A stretch of 64,000 bases of DNA from Prevotella sp. (GTDB lineage Bacteria > Bacteroidota > Bacteroidia > Bacteroidales > Bacteroidaceae): assembly GCA_016286995.1 (NCBI GenBank), contig JAEEVA010000002.1:1-64000 (forward strand), given 5' to 3'. A program made the translations under genes and the position numbers. Positions 42,059-51,850 of the stretch are shown one piece after another; positions within the stretch are counted from its first letter, which is position 1; each line of letters begins with the position of its first letter. Below the pieces are notes generated by a model. The model searched no databases and was not told the origin of the DNA. It was given only the letters and a program-made list of their open reading frames with translations.

Positions 42059-43158
42059 AGATACTACTCTTAGGCGAATACAGCAACGTACACAACACAC
42101 TGGCGCAAGGACTGCGCCAGATGGGGCACGAGGTGTGTGTCATCTCCAATGGTGACTTTTGGAAGGACTATCCACGCGACATCGACGTAGCCCGCATACC
42201 TGGCAAGCTGGGCGGCATAAGGCTCATGCTGAAACTTTGGTCGCTATTACCCAAGATGTGCGGTTACGATGTGGTACAACTCATCAACCCCATGTTCTTT
42301 GAACTGAAGGCAGAACGGTTATTCTTCTTTTATCGATGGCTGCGACGTCACAATAGAAAAGTGTTTCTCGGAGCCTTCGGCATGGACTACTATTGGGTAC
42401 ATGAGTGTATAGAGCGGAAGCCATTGCGCTACAGCGATTTCAATATCGGCAACACCCTACGCACCGATTCTGATGCCATCAAGGAACAGCGCGACTGGAT
42501 TGGCACGGCCAAGGAACGGCTGAACAAATACATCGCAGAAGACTGCGACGGCATCGTCACGGGTCTCTATGAATACTACGCGTGTTATCAACCTCTTTTC
42601 CTCGAAAAGACCCGTTTTATTCCTTTTCCGATTGCTTATATAGAGACGACTGGAAACATAGATTCGATAAAGAACCCCATCAAGTTTTTCATTGGTATCA
42701 GCAAAGGACGTTCCGCATACAAGGGAACGGACATCATGCTGAAAGCAGCACAGGACATAGCCTTGAAATATCCGCAACAAGTAGAACTGAATATTGCTGA
42801 GGGGCTACCCTTTGCTCAGTACCAGAAAATGATGGACGCCTGTGATGTCATACTCGACCAGCTATACAGCTACACACCAGCCATGAATGCCCTGCTGGCC
42901 ATGTCGAAGGGCATTGTAGTCGTAGGGGGCGGTGAACCTGAAAACTATGAGATATTGGGAGAACACGAGCTTCGACCCATCATCAACGTCGAACCCAACT
43001 ACGACAGTGTCTATCATGAGTTGGAGCAGTTAGTGCTGCTGCCCGAACGTCTACCAGAATTGAAAGGTCAGAGCATTGAATACATAAAAAAGCATCACGA
43101 CTATATGAAAGTCGCGATGCAATACCTTGAATTCTGGTCTGAACAAGACCGTCATTAA
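42055..43158 (+). CDS. GT4-like glycosyltransferase
   Basis: ATG at 42055 within ATGA. The 367-residue protein has an N-terminal Rossmann half ([27 protein letters not shown]) and a C-terminal half with [50 protein letters not shown] and [10 protein letters not shown]. The E-x7-E-type region is only partly kept (GGGEPENYE), so it is a distant GT-B enzyme. It lacks membrane helices and likely works at the cytoplasmic face on the same glycan as the two GT2 enzymes before it. Its stop overlaps that of rpsP on the other strand by 4 bp. Confidence 0.78.
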   Translation: MKILLLGEYSNVHNTLAQGLRQMGHEVCVISNGDFWKDYPRDIDVARIPGKLGGIRLMLKLWSLLPKMCGYDVVQLINPMFFELKAERLFFFYRWLRRHNRKVFLGAFGMDYYWVHECIERKPLRYSDFNIGNTLRTDSDAIKEQRDWIGTAKERLNKYIAEDCDGIVTGLYEYYACYQPLFLEKTRFIPFPIAYIETTGNIDSIKNPIKFFIGISKGRSAYKGTDIMLKAAQDIALKYPQQVELNIAEGLPFAQYQKMMDACDVILDQLYSYTPAMNALLAMSKGIVVVGGGEPENYEILGEHELRPIINVEPNYDSVYHELEQLVLLPERLPELKGQSIEYIKKHHDYMKVAMQYLEFWSEQDRH

Positions 43159-43706
43159 GCCTCAGCAGGAGCTTCCTCGGCAGGAGTCTCAGCAGGAGCG
43201 GCCTCAGCAGCCTTGGCAGCTTCTTCTTCAGCCTTGGCAGCAGCCTCAGCAGCCTTCTTGTCAGCTACTTTCTTGGCAATCTCCTCGTTTACTTTCTTCT
43301 CCTGAGCCAACTCCTTGGCAGCAGCATCCTTCTTAGCCTTAGCCTCTTCGGCAGCGACCTTCTCAAGACCCTTCTGCTTGTCAGCCTTCCATGCGTCGAA
43401 CTTCTTCTGAGCAGTAGCTTCGTCGAAAGCGCCCTTCTTGACACCACCACGGAGGTGCTTCATCATGTACACACCCTCACGACTGAGAATGTTACGAACA
43501 GTGTCAGTAGGCTGTGCGCCAACTTCTACCCAGTAAAGTGCACGCTCGAAATTCAAATCTACTGTGGCAGGATTGGTGTTAGGATTGTAAGTACCAATCT
43601 TCTCAGTAAATTTACCATCACGTGGTGCACGAGCGTCGGCGATAACGATGCGATAGAAAGCATAGCTCTTACGACCGCCGCGCTGTAATCTGATTTTTGT
43701 TGCCAT
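43155..43706 (-). CDS. rpsP: 30S ribosomal protein S16 with long Ala/Glu/Lys tail
   Basis: Residues 1-80 are a normal bS16 ([42 protein letters not shown]...[19 protein letters not shown]). About 100 residues follow that are absent from the E. coli protein (82 residues): a charged helical stretch ([34 protein letters not shown]...) and an acidic Ala/Pro/Glu end ([14 protein letters not shown]). Known: S16 is needed for 30S assembly; Bacteroidetes versions often have tails of unknown role. The gene stands alone among glycan genes with its own -7 box at 43769. Confidence 0.96.
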   Translation of the reverse strand: MATKIRLQRGGRKSYAFYRIVIADARAPRDGKFTEKIGTYNPNTNPATVDLNFERALYWVEVGAQPTDTVRNILSREGVYMMKHLRGGVKKGAFDEATAQKKFDAWKADKQKGLEKVAAEEAKAKKDAAAKELAQEKKVNEEIAKKVADKKAAEAAAKAEEEAAKAAEAAPAETPAEEAPAEA

Positions 43707-43768
43707 AATTAAATGTTAATTTTGAATGTTTAATTTGAATTCCATGCTCTTATCTCGTAAAAGCGGGT

Positions 43769-43777
43769 GCAAAGGTA
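43769..43777 (-). promoter_or_regulatory. -7 box TACCTTTGC of rpsP
   Basis: TACCTTTGC on the minus strand, 62 bp before the rpsP start, so unlike its neighbours rpsP has a real leader. Confidence 0.65.
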
Positions 43778-43862
43778 CTCTTTTTTCATGAAAAATGAGA
43801 ATTAAGAATAGAGAAAATTGAAGATACCTACTCTTTTTTAACTATTTTTGGGGATTTTGTGA

Positions 43863-43893
43863 TTGGAATATAGAGAAAAATGCGTACTTTTGC
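43863..43893 (+). promoter_or_regulatory. Promoter of the glycosyltransferase gene at 43904
   Basis: TTGG (43863-43866), 18 bp, TACTTTTGC (43885-43893). The first ATG is 10 bp further on, so the leader is about five bases. Confidence 0.65.
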
Positions 43894-43903
43894 GCTCTGA
43901 ATC

Positions 43904-44827
43904 ATGACAATGCCATCATTATCTATACTGATTCCGACCTTCAATGGTATATGCACCAAACTGGTTACCGACCTGCACGAACAGGCCGAACAGATTGGTA
44001 TGGACTACGAAATTATTGTGGCCGACGACGGTTCTACCGACCAAGACACTATTCGAACGAACAGAAACATCAATGAGCTGTCCCACTCTCGATACATGGA
44101 GCAGCAACAGAATGTCGGACGGGCAGCCGTCCGCAACTTTCTGGCTCAACAGGCACAATATGACTGGCTATTGTTCATCGACAGCGATATGATTGTGTGT
44201 CGTCAGAACTACCTGCAGCAATACATCCGTCACACAACACCAAACGTTAATTCCTCTACACAAAATGCCGTCATTTATGGTGGTGTAACAATTGGCAATC
44301 TGGTGTCTGGCAATCTGCGTTCCATTTATGAAAAGAGTGTTGAACACGAACATACCGTCGAAAAGCGGCAACAGTCACCTTACCACGATTTCCACACAGC
44401 CAACTTCCTGATAAAGCGGGATATCATGCTCCAGCATCTTTTCGACGAGCGTTTCCACCACTATGGTTACGAGGACGTCATGTTTGGGAAACAACTGCAG
44501 CAGTACGGAATTGCCATCATACACATTGACAATCCGCTAAGTTTCGAGGTATTCGAGAGCAATGACGATTTCGTCAGCAAGACCGAAGAAGGTCTGCGCA
44601 CACTCTTTCATTTCCGCCACGAGTTGCAAGGCTATTCACGTCTGCTGTCCACACTCCACACACCGCTTTCCCCACTTCTGTATCCCTTGCTGCGTCTATG
44701 GCATAGGATGTTCGGCGGCATAGAACGTCGTCATCTGACAGGAAATCGCCCCAGCCTATTCATCTTCAAACTCTATAAGCTGGGCTATTTCCTTACTCTT
44801 CACACACCAATTACTGGAATATCTTAA
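43904..44827 (+). CDS. Family 2 glycosyltransferase
   Basis: The 307-residue GT-A enzyme has LSILIPTFNGICTKLVTDLHEQ, EIIVADDGSTDQDT, QNVGRAAVRNFLAQQAQYDWLLFIDSDMIV (DSD metal site), and a later FHTANFLIKRDIMLQHLFDERFHHYGYEDVMFGKQL with the acceptor ED. It is not in the three-gene run before it but on a separate short-leader transcript. A second ATG two codons on (MPSL) could also serve. It ends 17 bp inside the convergent deacetylase gene. Probably also acts in surface glycan synthesis. Confidence 0.85.
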   Translation: MTMPSLSILIPTFNGICTKLVTDLHEQAEQIGMDYEIIVADDGSTDQDTIRTNRNINELSHSRYMEQQQNVGRAAVRNFLAQQAQYDWLLFIDSDMIVCRQNYLQQYIRHTTPNVNSSTQNAVIYGGVTIGNLVSGNLRSIYEKSVEHEHTVEKRQQSPYHDFHTANFLIKRDIMLQHLFDERFHHYGYEDVMFGKQLQQYGIAIIHIDNPLSFEVFESNDDFVSKTEEGLRTLFHFRHELQGYSRLLSTLHTPLSPLLYPLLRLWHRMFGGIERRHLTGNRPSLFIFKLYKLGYFLTLHTPITGIS

Positions 44828-45422
44828 AGGCATAACCTTCGGACCGTAGCCATTCAATGGCCTGAGGCAGAGCTGTATGCAGTTTATCAATACTCTTCAA
44901 GGAATCGTGAAAAGTAATGATACTGCCATTGCGGGTATAGCGTTTGACGTTATTGAGCACGTCGTCAGCAGTCAGCCACTTGGAATAGTCGCGTGTAACC
45001 AAGTCCCACATGACAATCTTGAACTTGCGACTCAACCAAGCATATTGGCTCAGTCGCATCCAGCCGTGGGGAGGACGAACATAGTGACTCTTGATGTAGG
45101 TGTTGGCTTTCTCAACATTATAGCTGTACTCCTTGATGGTATGGGTAATGCCCATAATGTGATTATGGGTGTGGTTACCTACCTGATGACCTTCGGTAAC
45201 AATGCGCTCATAAAGTTCCGGATACTTACGCACGTTGTCACCCACCATAAAGAAGGTGGCCTTGACGCCATAATGTTTCAAGGTATCGAGAATCCAGGGC
45301 GTCGCCTCGGGTATGGGCCCGTCGTCGAAGGTCAGATAGACGGCCTTCTCCTGACGGTCCATACGCCACAGCGCTTTGGGGTATAGCCACCGCAGCCACT
45401 TTGCTGGTTGCTCGATAATCAT
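44811..45422 (-). CDS. Polysaccharide deacetylase (CE4, NodB domain)
   Basis: A 203-residue single NodB domain: AVYLTFDDGPIPEATPW (catalytic Asp-Asp), GHQVGNHTHNHIMGI (metal-binding His-x3-His), RPPHGW, MWDLVTRDYSKW and ITFHDSL. There is no signal peptide or membrane helix. Known: CE4 enzymes remove N- or O-acetyl groups from chitin-like glycans or peptidoglycan with a divalent metal. With glycan-building genes on both sides, a modification of the lipid-linked or surface glycan is likely. It follows DUF2723 by 40 bp and is likely co-transcribed with it. Confidence 0.88.
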   Translation of the reverse strand: MIIEQPAKWLRWLYPKALWRMDRQEKAVYLTFDDGPIPEATPWILDTLKHYGVKATFFMVGDNVRKYPELYERIVTEGHQVGNHTHNHIMGITHTIKEYSYNVEKANTYIKSHYVRPPHGWMRLSQYAWLSRKFKIVMWDLVTRDYSKWLTADDVLNNVKRYTRNGSIITFHDSLKSIDKLHTALPQAIEWLRSEGYAFKIFQ

Positions 45423-45462
45423 TTCATTCTTATCTCGTCGTTACGACATCTCGTTCTGCCTG

Positions 45463-48400
45463 TTAGTAGCCGAGATTACCACCTTTTGATTCATAGAGTG
45501 CTGCCAGCTGATTCAACTCCAGCAAGCGTTTCTCGGCCCATTTCTGGTCGAATGAATCGGCCAGGGAAATAAGCTGTTGCATGATGTAGAACTGTATAGC
45601 GCAGTCGTTCTCAGCCGATTCGAAGCGGTAACCATCGAGACTGCAGTACCAGCGCAAATACTGTTTACTATTCTTCCACAGGTCATTCATGATGGTGAGT
45701 GCCTCCTTCTTCTTATTCAACGAAACCCAGGCACGCGCCATATCCATTGAACCGGACGTGTAGTTATGACGGACATTGTATGCTGGAATCTGCTTATCAG
45801 TAAAGCGCAGCACCTCCTCAGCCTTCTTGTCATCTCCTTCGTCAATGAGTTCCAGAGCCAGCTTGGCCATGATGCGACGGTGAGTATAACACATGCGCAT
45901 GACGGTTTCATCCAAATAGATGCCCTTTTGGTCAATGCCACCGAACTTAAAGCGGTGCATAATGTTGTCGTAAGTACGCTTCGTATCAAAGTTCTTGACG
46001 CCAATGATCGGCTTGCCGTCATGAGTGGTAGTGAACGGCGTGATACGATAGGCCAGACCCTCAGTGACGGTATTATCGCCCAGATTGATATAGTTCTCGT
46101 CGCCTACGGACACAGCAACGTAGATAGGCCGTATCCAGTTACATTCGGCCAACATTTCCAAAATCATGAGATCACCCTTGTACAGTGCATTCTTACCAGC
46201 CAGGGAAATGACCATCTTATCAGGGATGGAGTCGGTTGCCATCATCATGCCGCTCTTACGTACAGCCTCCTTGTCGATGGTCATATAGAGCGTGTCGGTA
46301 GGAATCATGTGCAGGTTTGGATTCTTGGAGCGTACCCAGTATTTGAGCACGTTCTTCAGCTCGAAGGGCTCGTCGCCGAACTGCTCGCGGGCCTCCGTGG
46401 GATTTTCACGATAGTGCTGCAGTACCGCTTCCTTCATGTCAGGTTCAACGGTGACATACTCGTTGGTGCCTGCACAATACTCGATACGTTGCCATGTGAT
46501 AGGCAATGACGGAGAATCGTAGGCCGGACGGCGCATCTGGTCGATGTACCAGTCAGTCTGCAGGTAGCTGAGGTTGCACACGCGGGCATCGGTACGCACG
46601 CCTTCCACATCCTGGTTGTACCATAGTGGGAAGGTGTCGTTGTCGCCGTTAGTATAAATGATGGGGTTGTTCTCGTCCTGTAGTGACATCAGGTAGTTCT
46701 GGCCGAAGTCGCGGCAGGTATAGCGTCCGCTGCGGTCGTGGTCATCCCATGTCTGCGAAGCCATCTGGATGGGAACCAGCAGACACAGAATGCTAACGGC
46801 AGCAGCCAGTACCACTGGCGAGAGTGCCTTGAGCTTCTGGCTCAAGATGTCGATGATGGCTGCCACACCCATGCCACACCAGATGGCAAAGGCATAGAAC
46901 GAACCTGCATAGGCATAGTCACGCTCACGAGGCTGCGAGGGTGTCTGGTTGAGGTAAATGACGATGGCCAGACCTGTCATGAAGAACAGGAAGAAAACCA
47001 CCCAGAACTGACGGATACCCGTCTGGTCCTTGACATTGTTAAAGTGCTTGGCCAATGACTGCCAGAAGAGTCCGATAAGACCCAGTATGAGCGGCAGACA
47101 ATAGAAGACGTTATGACCCTTATTCTCTTTCAGCTCATCAGGCAGCAGATCCTGGTCACCCAAGCGCCAGTTGTCGAGCCAGTCGAAGCCGGAAATCCAG
47201 TTGCCGTGTTCCAGTTCACCATTACCCTGCAGGTCGTTCTGGCGTCCTGCGAAGTTCCACATGAAGTAGCGCCAGTACATGAAGTTGCACTGGTAGGAGA
47301 TGAAGAATCGCAGGTTCTCGAACTGTGTCGGCACCTTGACAGTAACCATCTCGCCACAGCGGTCGTACTGCGTTTCATAACCGTCTACACCACCCATCCA
47401 GCTCTCATACTGACCACGGTGGGCAGAGCTGTACATGCGTGGGAACAGCATGTTCTGGGCATATTTATACTCATCCTTCGTGCGGACAATGAAGTATTGG
47501 TCTTTCTCGTCGGCAGAAGCCTTCTCCTTGCGCTGCCAAACGGGGTCGCCCTTGGTCATGACGGGCTTGCAGTATTCGCCGTCCTTCTCCAAGGCCACTT
47601 GTGACGTGTAGGCCGGACCGTAGAACAAGGGACGCTGGCCGTACTGTTCGCGGCCGAGGTATTCACCCAGCGTAAAGATGTCCTCGGGTGAGTTCTGGTC
47701 CATGGGCGGATTGGCCGACGAGCGGATGACGATGAGTGCATACGACGAATAGCCAATCATCAGCATCAGCATGCAGAGCAGCGACGTGTTCTTGATGCGG
47801 GCAGTGACCAGCGGTTTCTTCTCGCGTTTGTAGCCCAGCACAAACCACATGATAGCCAAGACCACGATGCCGATGAATACCGACATCCAGCCATGACCGT
47901 AGAACGGAATGCCCAGCAAAGCCACCGCCAGGATGAAGGCGATGTTCTGCCGTTTCTCGTTGCGGTCGTTATAGGTTTCGTAGGTAGCCCACACAGTAAT
48001 GCCGATGAGCAGGAAGATATAGATGATCTCGCCCGTATTGAACGGCATGCCGAGGATGTTGACGAAGAGCAGCTCGAACCAGCCGCCAACCTGCACGATG
48101 CCAGGCACGACGCCATAGAGCACGGCAGCCAGGATGACCACTGAGATAAACAGGGCGATGAGCGAACCCTTCAGGTCGCGCTTGGGGTCGTCCGTGGGGA
48201 ATTTCTTATAATAGTACACGAGCACGATGGCCGGCAGACACAGCAGGTTCAGCAGGTGTACGCCGATAGAGAGTCCCGTCATATACATGATCAATACCAG
48301 CCAGCGGTCGGCATGCGGTTCGTCAGCATGGTCTTCCCACTTCAGGATAAGCCAGAACACGACGGCAGTAAAGGCCGAAGAATAGGCATATACCTCACCC

Positions 48401-48852
48401 TCGACAGCCGAGAACCAGAATGTATCGCTGAACGTATAAATCAATGCACCCACCAGTGCCGACGCCTCGATGGCTATCAGCTTACCCCATGACAGGTCGG
48501 CCAACGTCGTTGCCGCACGGAAGTCCTCCTGCTTGATAAGCAGTCGCCGCACCAGGTGTGAAATGGTCCAGAAGAGGAACAGGATGGTAGCAGCCGACAG
48601 CAGCGCACTCATCATATTGACCATATAGGCCACATGGCTGGGGTCGCTGGCAAACAGTGAGAACAGGTTGGCCGTCAGCATGAAGAACGGTGCACCAGGC
48701 GGGTGTCCGATTTCCAGTTTGTAACCAGTGGAGATAAACTCAGGACAGTCCCAGAAGGAGGCTGTCGGTTCAATGGTGGAACAATACACGATGGCGGCAA
48801 TGGCAAATGCCAGCCAACCCATGATGTTGTCCACAAGTCTGAATTGTTTCAT
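45463..48852 (-). CDS. DUF2723 membrane protein (TMEM260/GT117-like)
   Basis: A very long 1129-residue protein. The N-terminal part has about 12-13 membrane helices with the DUF2723 signature near the start (PTASFWDCPEFISTGYKLEIGHPPGAPFFML, Asp-Cys-Pro-Glu), resembling GT-C transferases. A large soluble part follows (about 430-1129, with LNQTPSQPRERDYAYAGSFYAF, YTNGDNDTFPLWYNQDVEGVRTDARVCNLSYL) and helical repeats at the end. Known: the human relative TMEM260 is a protein O-mannosyltransferase and the family is classed GT117. Bacteroidetes use O-glycosylation of secreted proteins, so a role there is reasonable but not proven. It has its own promoter, flanked by heptad repeats. Confidence 0.88.
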   Translation of the reverse strand: MKQFRLVDNIMGWLAFAIAAIVYCSTIEPTASFWDCPEFISTGYKLEIGHPPGAPFFMLTANLFSLFASDPSHVAYMVNMMSALLSAATILFLFWTISHLVRRLLIKQEDFRAATTLADLSWGKLIAIEASALVGALIYTFSDTFWFSAVEGEVYAYSSAFTAVVFWLILKWEDHADEPHADRWLVLIMYMTGLSIGVHLLNLLCLPAIVLVYYYKKFPTDDPKRDLKGSLIALFISVVILAAVLYGVVPGIVQVGGWFELLFVNILGMPFNTGEIIYIFLLIGITVWATYETYNDRNEKRQNIAFILAVALLGIPFYGHGWMSVFIGIVVLAIMWFVLGYKREKKPLVTARIKNTSLLCMLMLMIGYSSYALIVIRSSANPPMDQNSPEDIFTLGEYLGREQYGQRPLFYGPAYTSQVALEKDGEYCKPVMTKGDPVWQRKEKASADEKDQYFIVRTKDEYKYAQNMLFPRMYSSAHRGQYESWMGGVDGYETQYDRCGEMVTVKVPTQFENLRFFISYQCNFMYWRYFMWNFAGRQNDLQGNGELEHGNWISGFDWLDNWRLGDQDLLPDELKENKGHNVFYCLPLILGLIGLFWQSLAKHFNNVKDQTGIRQFWVVFFLFFMTGLAIVIYLNQTPSQPRERDYAYAGSFYAFAIWCGMGVAAIIDILSQKLKALSPVVLAAAVSILCLLVPIQMASQTWDDHDRSGRYTCRDFGQNYLMSLQDENNPIIYTNGDNDTFPLWYNQDVEGVRTDARVCNLSYLQTDWYIDQMRRPAYDSPSLPITWQRIEYCAGTNEYVTVEPDMKEAVLQHYRENPTEAREQFGDEPFELKNVLKYWVRSKNPNLHMIPTDTLYMTIDKEAVRKSGMMMATDSIPDKMVISLAGKNALYKGDLMILEMLAECNWIRPIYVAVSVGDENYINLGDNTVTEGLAYRITPFTTTHDGKPIIGVKNFDTKRTYDNIMHRFKFGGIDQKGIYLDETVMRMCYTHRRIMAKLALELIDEGDDKKAEEVLRFTDKQIPAYNVRHNYTSGSMDMARAWVSLNKKKEALTIMNDLWKNSKQYLRWYCSLDGYRFESAENDCAIQFYIMQQLISLADSFDQKWAEKRLLELNQLAALYESKGGNLGY

Positions 48853-48879
48853 TGTGTCTATGTTTGTCTTTTACAATCT

Positions 48880-48888
48880 GCAAAGGTA
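48880..48888 (-). promoter_or_regulatory. -7 box TACCTTTGC of the DUF2723 gene
   Basis: TACCTTTGC on the minus strand, 27 bp before the start. Heptad repeats begin 8 bp upstream of it in place of a normal -33. Confidence 0.7.
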
Positions 48889-48896
48889 CTACTATT

Positions 48897-48931
48897 AATT
48901 GAGAATTGAGAATTGACAATTGAGAATTGAG
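48897..48931. repeat. 7-bp tandem repeats upstream of the DUF2723 promoter (5 units)
   Basis: AATTGAG, AATTGAG, AATTGAC, AATTGAG, AATTGAG, lying between the DedA stop and the -7 box. Confidence 0.8.
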
Positions 48932-48936
48932 TTTTT

Positions 48937-49392
48937 TTAACCAATAAACAACTGCGCGCCATAGACGAGCAGCACGTAGCGCAGGAATTTGCCTATCGCC
49001 ATGCTGGTGATGGAAATGGGGATGTTAGCCCGCATCAGTCCTAACACAATGGTGATGGCTGAGCCAAGAACGGGGATGAAGGCAAAGAATCCCATCCATG
49101 CACCACGACCAGCCATGAAGCGCGTGGCACGGTCCAGGTCTTTCTGCTTGACGTGCAGGTACTTCTCTATCCATTCCAGCTTGCCCTGTCGGCCGACGAA
49201 GTAGTTGAACATGCCTCCCGCCACGTTGCCGATAGTGCCATAGACGATCAGCAGCCAAGGGTCGAGTCCGGCAGCCAACAGCCCCGTCATGACTGCTTCG
49301 CTGCTGAACGGGAAGAAGGAACCTGCTACGAATGCCGTGACAAGCATGCCCCAGTAGCCGTAACTGATCAGGAGATTGATGAGAACGCCCAT
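48937..49392 (-). CDS. DedA-family membrane protein (YqaA-like)
   Basis: The 151-residue protein has four or so hydrophobic segments and the DedA core: FVAGSFFPFSSEAVMTGLLAAG, GNVAGGMFNYFVGRQGKLEWIEKY and RGAWMGFFAFIPVLGSAITIVLGLMRANI. It is shorter than typical DedA proteins (about 200) and fits the YqaA group. Known: DedA proteins include undecaprenyl-phosphate and phosphatidylethanolamine flippases, so a link to the nearby lipid-linked glycan genes is reasonable. It overlaps the upstream gene by 25 bp. Confidence 0.85.
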   Translation of the reverse strand: MGVLINLLISYGYWGMLVTAFVAGSFFPFSSEAVMTGLLAAGLDPWLLIVYGTIGNVAGGMFNYFVGRQGKLEWIEKYLHVKQKDLDRATRFMAGRGAWMGFFAFIPVLGSAITIVLGLMRANIPISITSMAIGKFLRYVLLVYGAQLFIG

Positions 49393-50306
49393 AGGTTATA
49401 ACCTGTCAATAACAATATGCCAATGATAATGACAAAGAAGGCCACATTGGTCATCTTAGTCGACGTCAGAGCCAGGAAATGGCCCAATAGCGGTGCTGTA
49501 AACACAAATAGCAGTCGCATAAGAGCATCGTAATGCTGAGGCTGCAAGACGAGAAAAACCATGGTGACCAACGTCATCCAGATGAAGAAATAGTAAAACT
49601 GCCGGATGCGAATCTTGTCATCGCTATGCTTTCGGATGAAATGGATGGTACCAATCATGAACAATATCAGGGTGGTGGCGACAACCAAGAGATGCTGGAA
49701 GGGCAACTGGGTGACATTGCCTATCGGCGAGAAGACCATTAGTGGTGAGAAATGATTGATCAGGGACATCACGTCACCTTGCCATAAGAACCATATTACA
49801 GCAAACCAATAGGGTGTCAGCAGTCCCAACAGCGAAGCACTCCACGTTCGCCAGGACAATGACTGAAGCTGCGCAAACATCAGCACCCACAGTATTGGCA
49901 AGAAAAAGAGAATATGGACAACTGCCATTGAAGCTATGCCAAAGAGTACGAATGCGTAGTATGTCATTCCTGACGCCTGCTTATCCTGATAGGTCATAAA
50001 TAATAGGATGACGACTCCGATGAAGAAAGGTTGCATCACCGCTCCGCGCAATGACGGGAAAAGGAAACAAGCCATACACGACATGACCAGGAAGGCACAG
50101 CTTATCATACGGGAATAGATACGCGTAAGTGCATTGATATTGTTGAGTTCAACCATCAGATATGCCGAAACCACAAAACAGGCAAACTGTATCCACCATT
50201 GATGGGTCAACAGTCCGCATAACAGCCAGACACCCGCAGCACACAATGATGTGACGGGTAATGCCAACTTGCTCTCCGCGATTCTATTCTGTAACAGCTT
50301 TTTCAA
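49368..50306 (-). CDS. Polytopic membrane protein of unknown function
   Basis: The 312-residue protein has about 9-10 hydrophobic segments (for example LCAAGVWLLCGLL, FFIGVVILLFMTY, MAVVHILFFLPILWVLMFA, NVAFFVIIIGILLLTGYNLW) and few charged residues between them. It resembles a Bacteroidetes-only family of about 300-residue membrane proteins (DUF6427-like); I am not certain of the family. No catalytic motif is seen. It lies 10 bp after purD and overlaps dedA by 25 bp, so the three are one transcription unit. Confidence 0.7.
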   Translation of the reverse strand: MKKLLQNRIAESKLALPVTSLCAAGVWLLCGLLTHQWWIQFACFVVSAYLMVELNNINALTRIYSRMISCAFLVMSCMACFLFPSLRGAVMQPFFIGVVILLFMTYQDKQASGMTYYAFVLFGIASMAVVHILFFLPILWVLMFAQLQSLSWRTWSASLLGLLTPYWFAVIWFLWQGDVMSLINHFSPLMVFSPIGNVTQLPFQHLLVVATTLILFMIGTIHFIRKHSDDKIRIRQFYYFFIWMTLVTMVFLVLQPQHYDALMRLLFVFTAPLLGHFLALTSTKMTNVAFFVIIIGILLLTGYNLWAFSSIS

Positions 50307-50316
50307 TTCCTAATTC

Positions 50317-51624
50317 TTATAGGTCCGCTCCGATATCACGACGGAAGTATTTGTCGGTAAACTGAATCTTTTGTGCTTCCTCGAACGACTTCTGCAATGC
50401 CTCGGCCTTGTCCTTGCCGTACGACGACACGGCAATGACGCGTCCGCCGTTGGTCACCACCTCACCATCCTTCATGGCAGTACCTGCATGAAAGACAACA
50501 GTGCGTACTGATTGTCCGATGCTACCGTCAACCGTTTCAATGCCACTGATGGGATAGCCCTTCTTGTAAGTCTGCGGATAGCCGCCGCTGACCAGCATGA
50601 CACAAACAGCAGCACGCTCGTCAAACTCTATAGTTCGCTCATCAAGGTTACCTTCCGCAACACCTTCGAACAAGTCGACGATATCGCTCTTCAGGCGCAG
50701 CATGACGGTCTCAGTCTCAGGGTCGCCCATGCGACAGTTATACTCGATGACGTACGGCTCGGGGTTACCGTTCGGTGTATTTGTCCTGTTAATCAGACCG
50801 AAGAAGATAAAGCCCTTGTAGTCAATGTTTTCTGCCTTTAATCCTTCCACGGTAGGACGGATAATGCGGTCTTCCACCTTCTGCATCCACTCCTTCGTGG
50901 CAAAGGGTACGGGACTCACGCTGCCCATGCCGCCAGTGTTCAGACCCGTGTCATGCTCACCAATGCGCTTGTAGTCCTTCGCTTCAGGCAGAATCTTATA
51001 GTGCTCTCCGTCGGTCAACACAAAGACCGAACACTCGATGCCACTCATGAATTCCTCGATCACCACGCGACTGCTGGCATTGCCGAACATACCGCCCAGC
51101 ATCTCCTGCAACTCCCGCTTGGCCTCCTCCAGCGTAGGGAGAATCAGCACACCCTTGCCGGCACACAGGCCGTCAGCCTTCAGCACGTAAGGGGGCTGGA
51201 GTGTTTCCAGGAAGGCTAAACCTTCCTGCACGTGTTCGCCGTCAAACGTCTCGTAGCGAGCCGTAGGAATGCCGTGGCGCTGCATGAAAGCCTTGGCGAA
51301 GTCTTTCGAACCTTCCAGCACAGCACCAGCCTTCGACGGACCGATAACGGGAACATCCTTCGTGCGGGCGTCCTGACCAAGGTCGTCATAAATACCCTTC
51401 ACCAACGGGTCCTCAGGACCTACCACCACCATATCAATTCCCTGCTTGACTACAAAGTCCTTGACAGCCTCAAAGTCGTCAGCCTTCATGACAACATTTT
51501 CGCCACAGTTGCTTGTTCCCGCATTGCCTGGGGCGACATACAGTTTCTCACACTTGCTGCTCTGAGCAATTTTCCAAGCCAGGGCGTGCTCACGACCGCC
51601 ACTGCCTAACAACAGAATCTTCAT
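50317..51624 (-). CDS. purD: Phosphoribosylamine-glycine ligase
   Basis: I start at 51624 ([22 protein letters not shown]); the frame is open to 51687, but that extension is a translation of 7-bp repeats upstream of the promoter. The 435-residue ATP-grasp enzyme has [65 protein letters not shown] and [15 protein letters not shown]. Known reaction: phosphoribosylamine plus glycine plus ATP to GAR, second step of purine synthesis. Promoter box at 51643-51651. Confidence 0.96.
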   Translation of the reverse strand: MKILLLGSGGREHALAWKIAQSSKCEKLYVAPGNAGTSNCGENVVMKADDFEAVKDFVVKQGIDMVVVGPEDPLVKGIYDDLGQDARTKDVPVIGPSKAGAVLEGSKDFAKAFMQRHGIPTARYETFDGEHVQEGLAFLETLQPPYVLKADGLCAGKGVLILPTLEEAKRELQEMLGGMFGNASSRVVIEEFMSGIECSVFVLTDGEHYKILPEAKDYKRIGEHDTGLNTGGMGSVSPVPFATKEWMQKVEDRIIRPTVEGLKAENIDYKGFIFFGLINRTNTPNGNPEPYVIEYNCRMGDPETETVMLRLKSDIVDLFEGVAEGNLDERTIEFDERAAVCVMLVSGGYPQTYKKGYPISGIETVDGSIGQSVRTVVFHAGTAMKDGEVVTNGGRVIAVSSYGKDKAEALQKSFEEAQKIQFTDKYFRRDIGADL

Positions 51625-51642
51625 CTCTTTTCGTTTTTGCCT

Positions 51643-51651
51643 GCAAAGGTA
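51643..51651 (-). promoter_or_regulatory. -7 box TACCTTTGC of purD
   Basis: TACCTTTGC on the minus strand, 18 bp before the purD ATG, with heptads starting 6 bp upstream. Confidence 0.7.
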
Positions 51652-51657
51652 GTAAAT

Positions 51658-51692
51658 AATTGATAATTGACAATTGATAATTGACAATTTTT
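51658..51692. repeat. 7-bp tandem repeats upstream of the purD promoter (5 units)
   Basis: AATTGAT, AATTGAC, AATTGAT, AATTGAC, AATTTTT. Confidence 0.8.
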
Positions 51693-51769
51693 AGCGTCAG
51701 AAGCATAATTTTCAGTGTTCAATGATAAAAAAGGGTGGTGTGTCAAAAGACAAGATTTATTTAAAAACA

Positions 51770-51839
51770 ACGGATTTCACGGATTTTTCAGATTTAAGCC
51801 TTACTGATTCAGTAACTTATATAATCCGTTCAATCCGTG
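51770..51839. repeat. Intergenic inverted repeat (ACGGATT family)
   Basis: Left arm ACGGATTTCACGGATTT (51770-51786) and right arm AATCCGTTCAATCCGTG (51823-51839) are imperfect inverted copies, each with two CGGATT steps. Such ACGGATT-rich elements recur in many bacterial intergenic regions. No open frame of note crosses it. Confidence 0.65.
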
Positions 51840-51850
51840 TTCAAAGAAAA

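Noticed and set aside
38660..48852. The glycan genes as a single capsule operon.
   Set aside because: They lie on both strands with separate promoters, and rpsP interrupts them, so it is at most a loose cluster.
51625..51687. A longer purD start ([11 protein letters not shown]).
   Set aside because: It translates the heptad repeats and the promoter box; the normal PurD start MKILLLG is at 51624.
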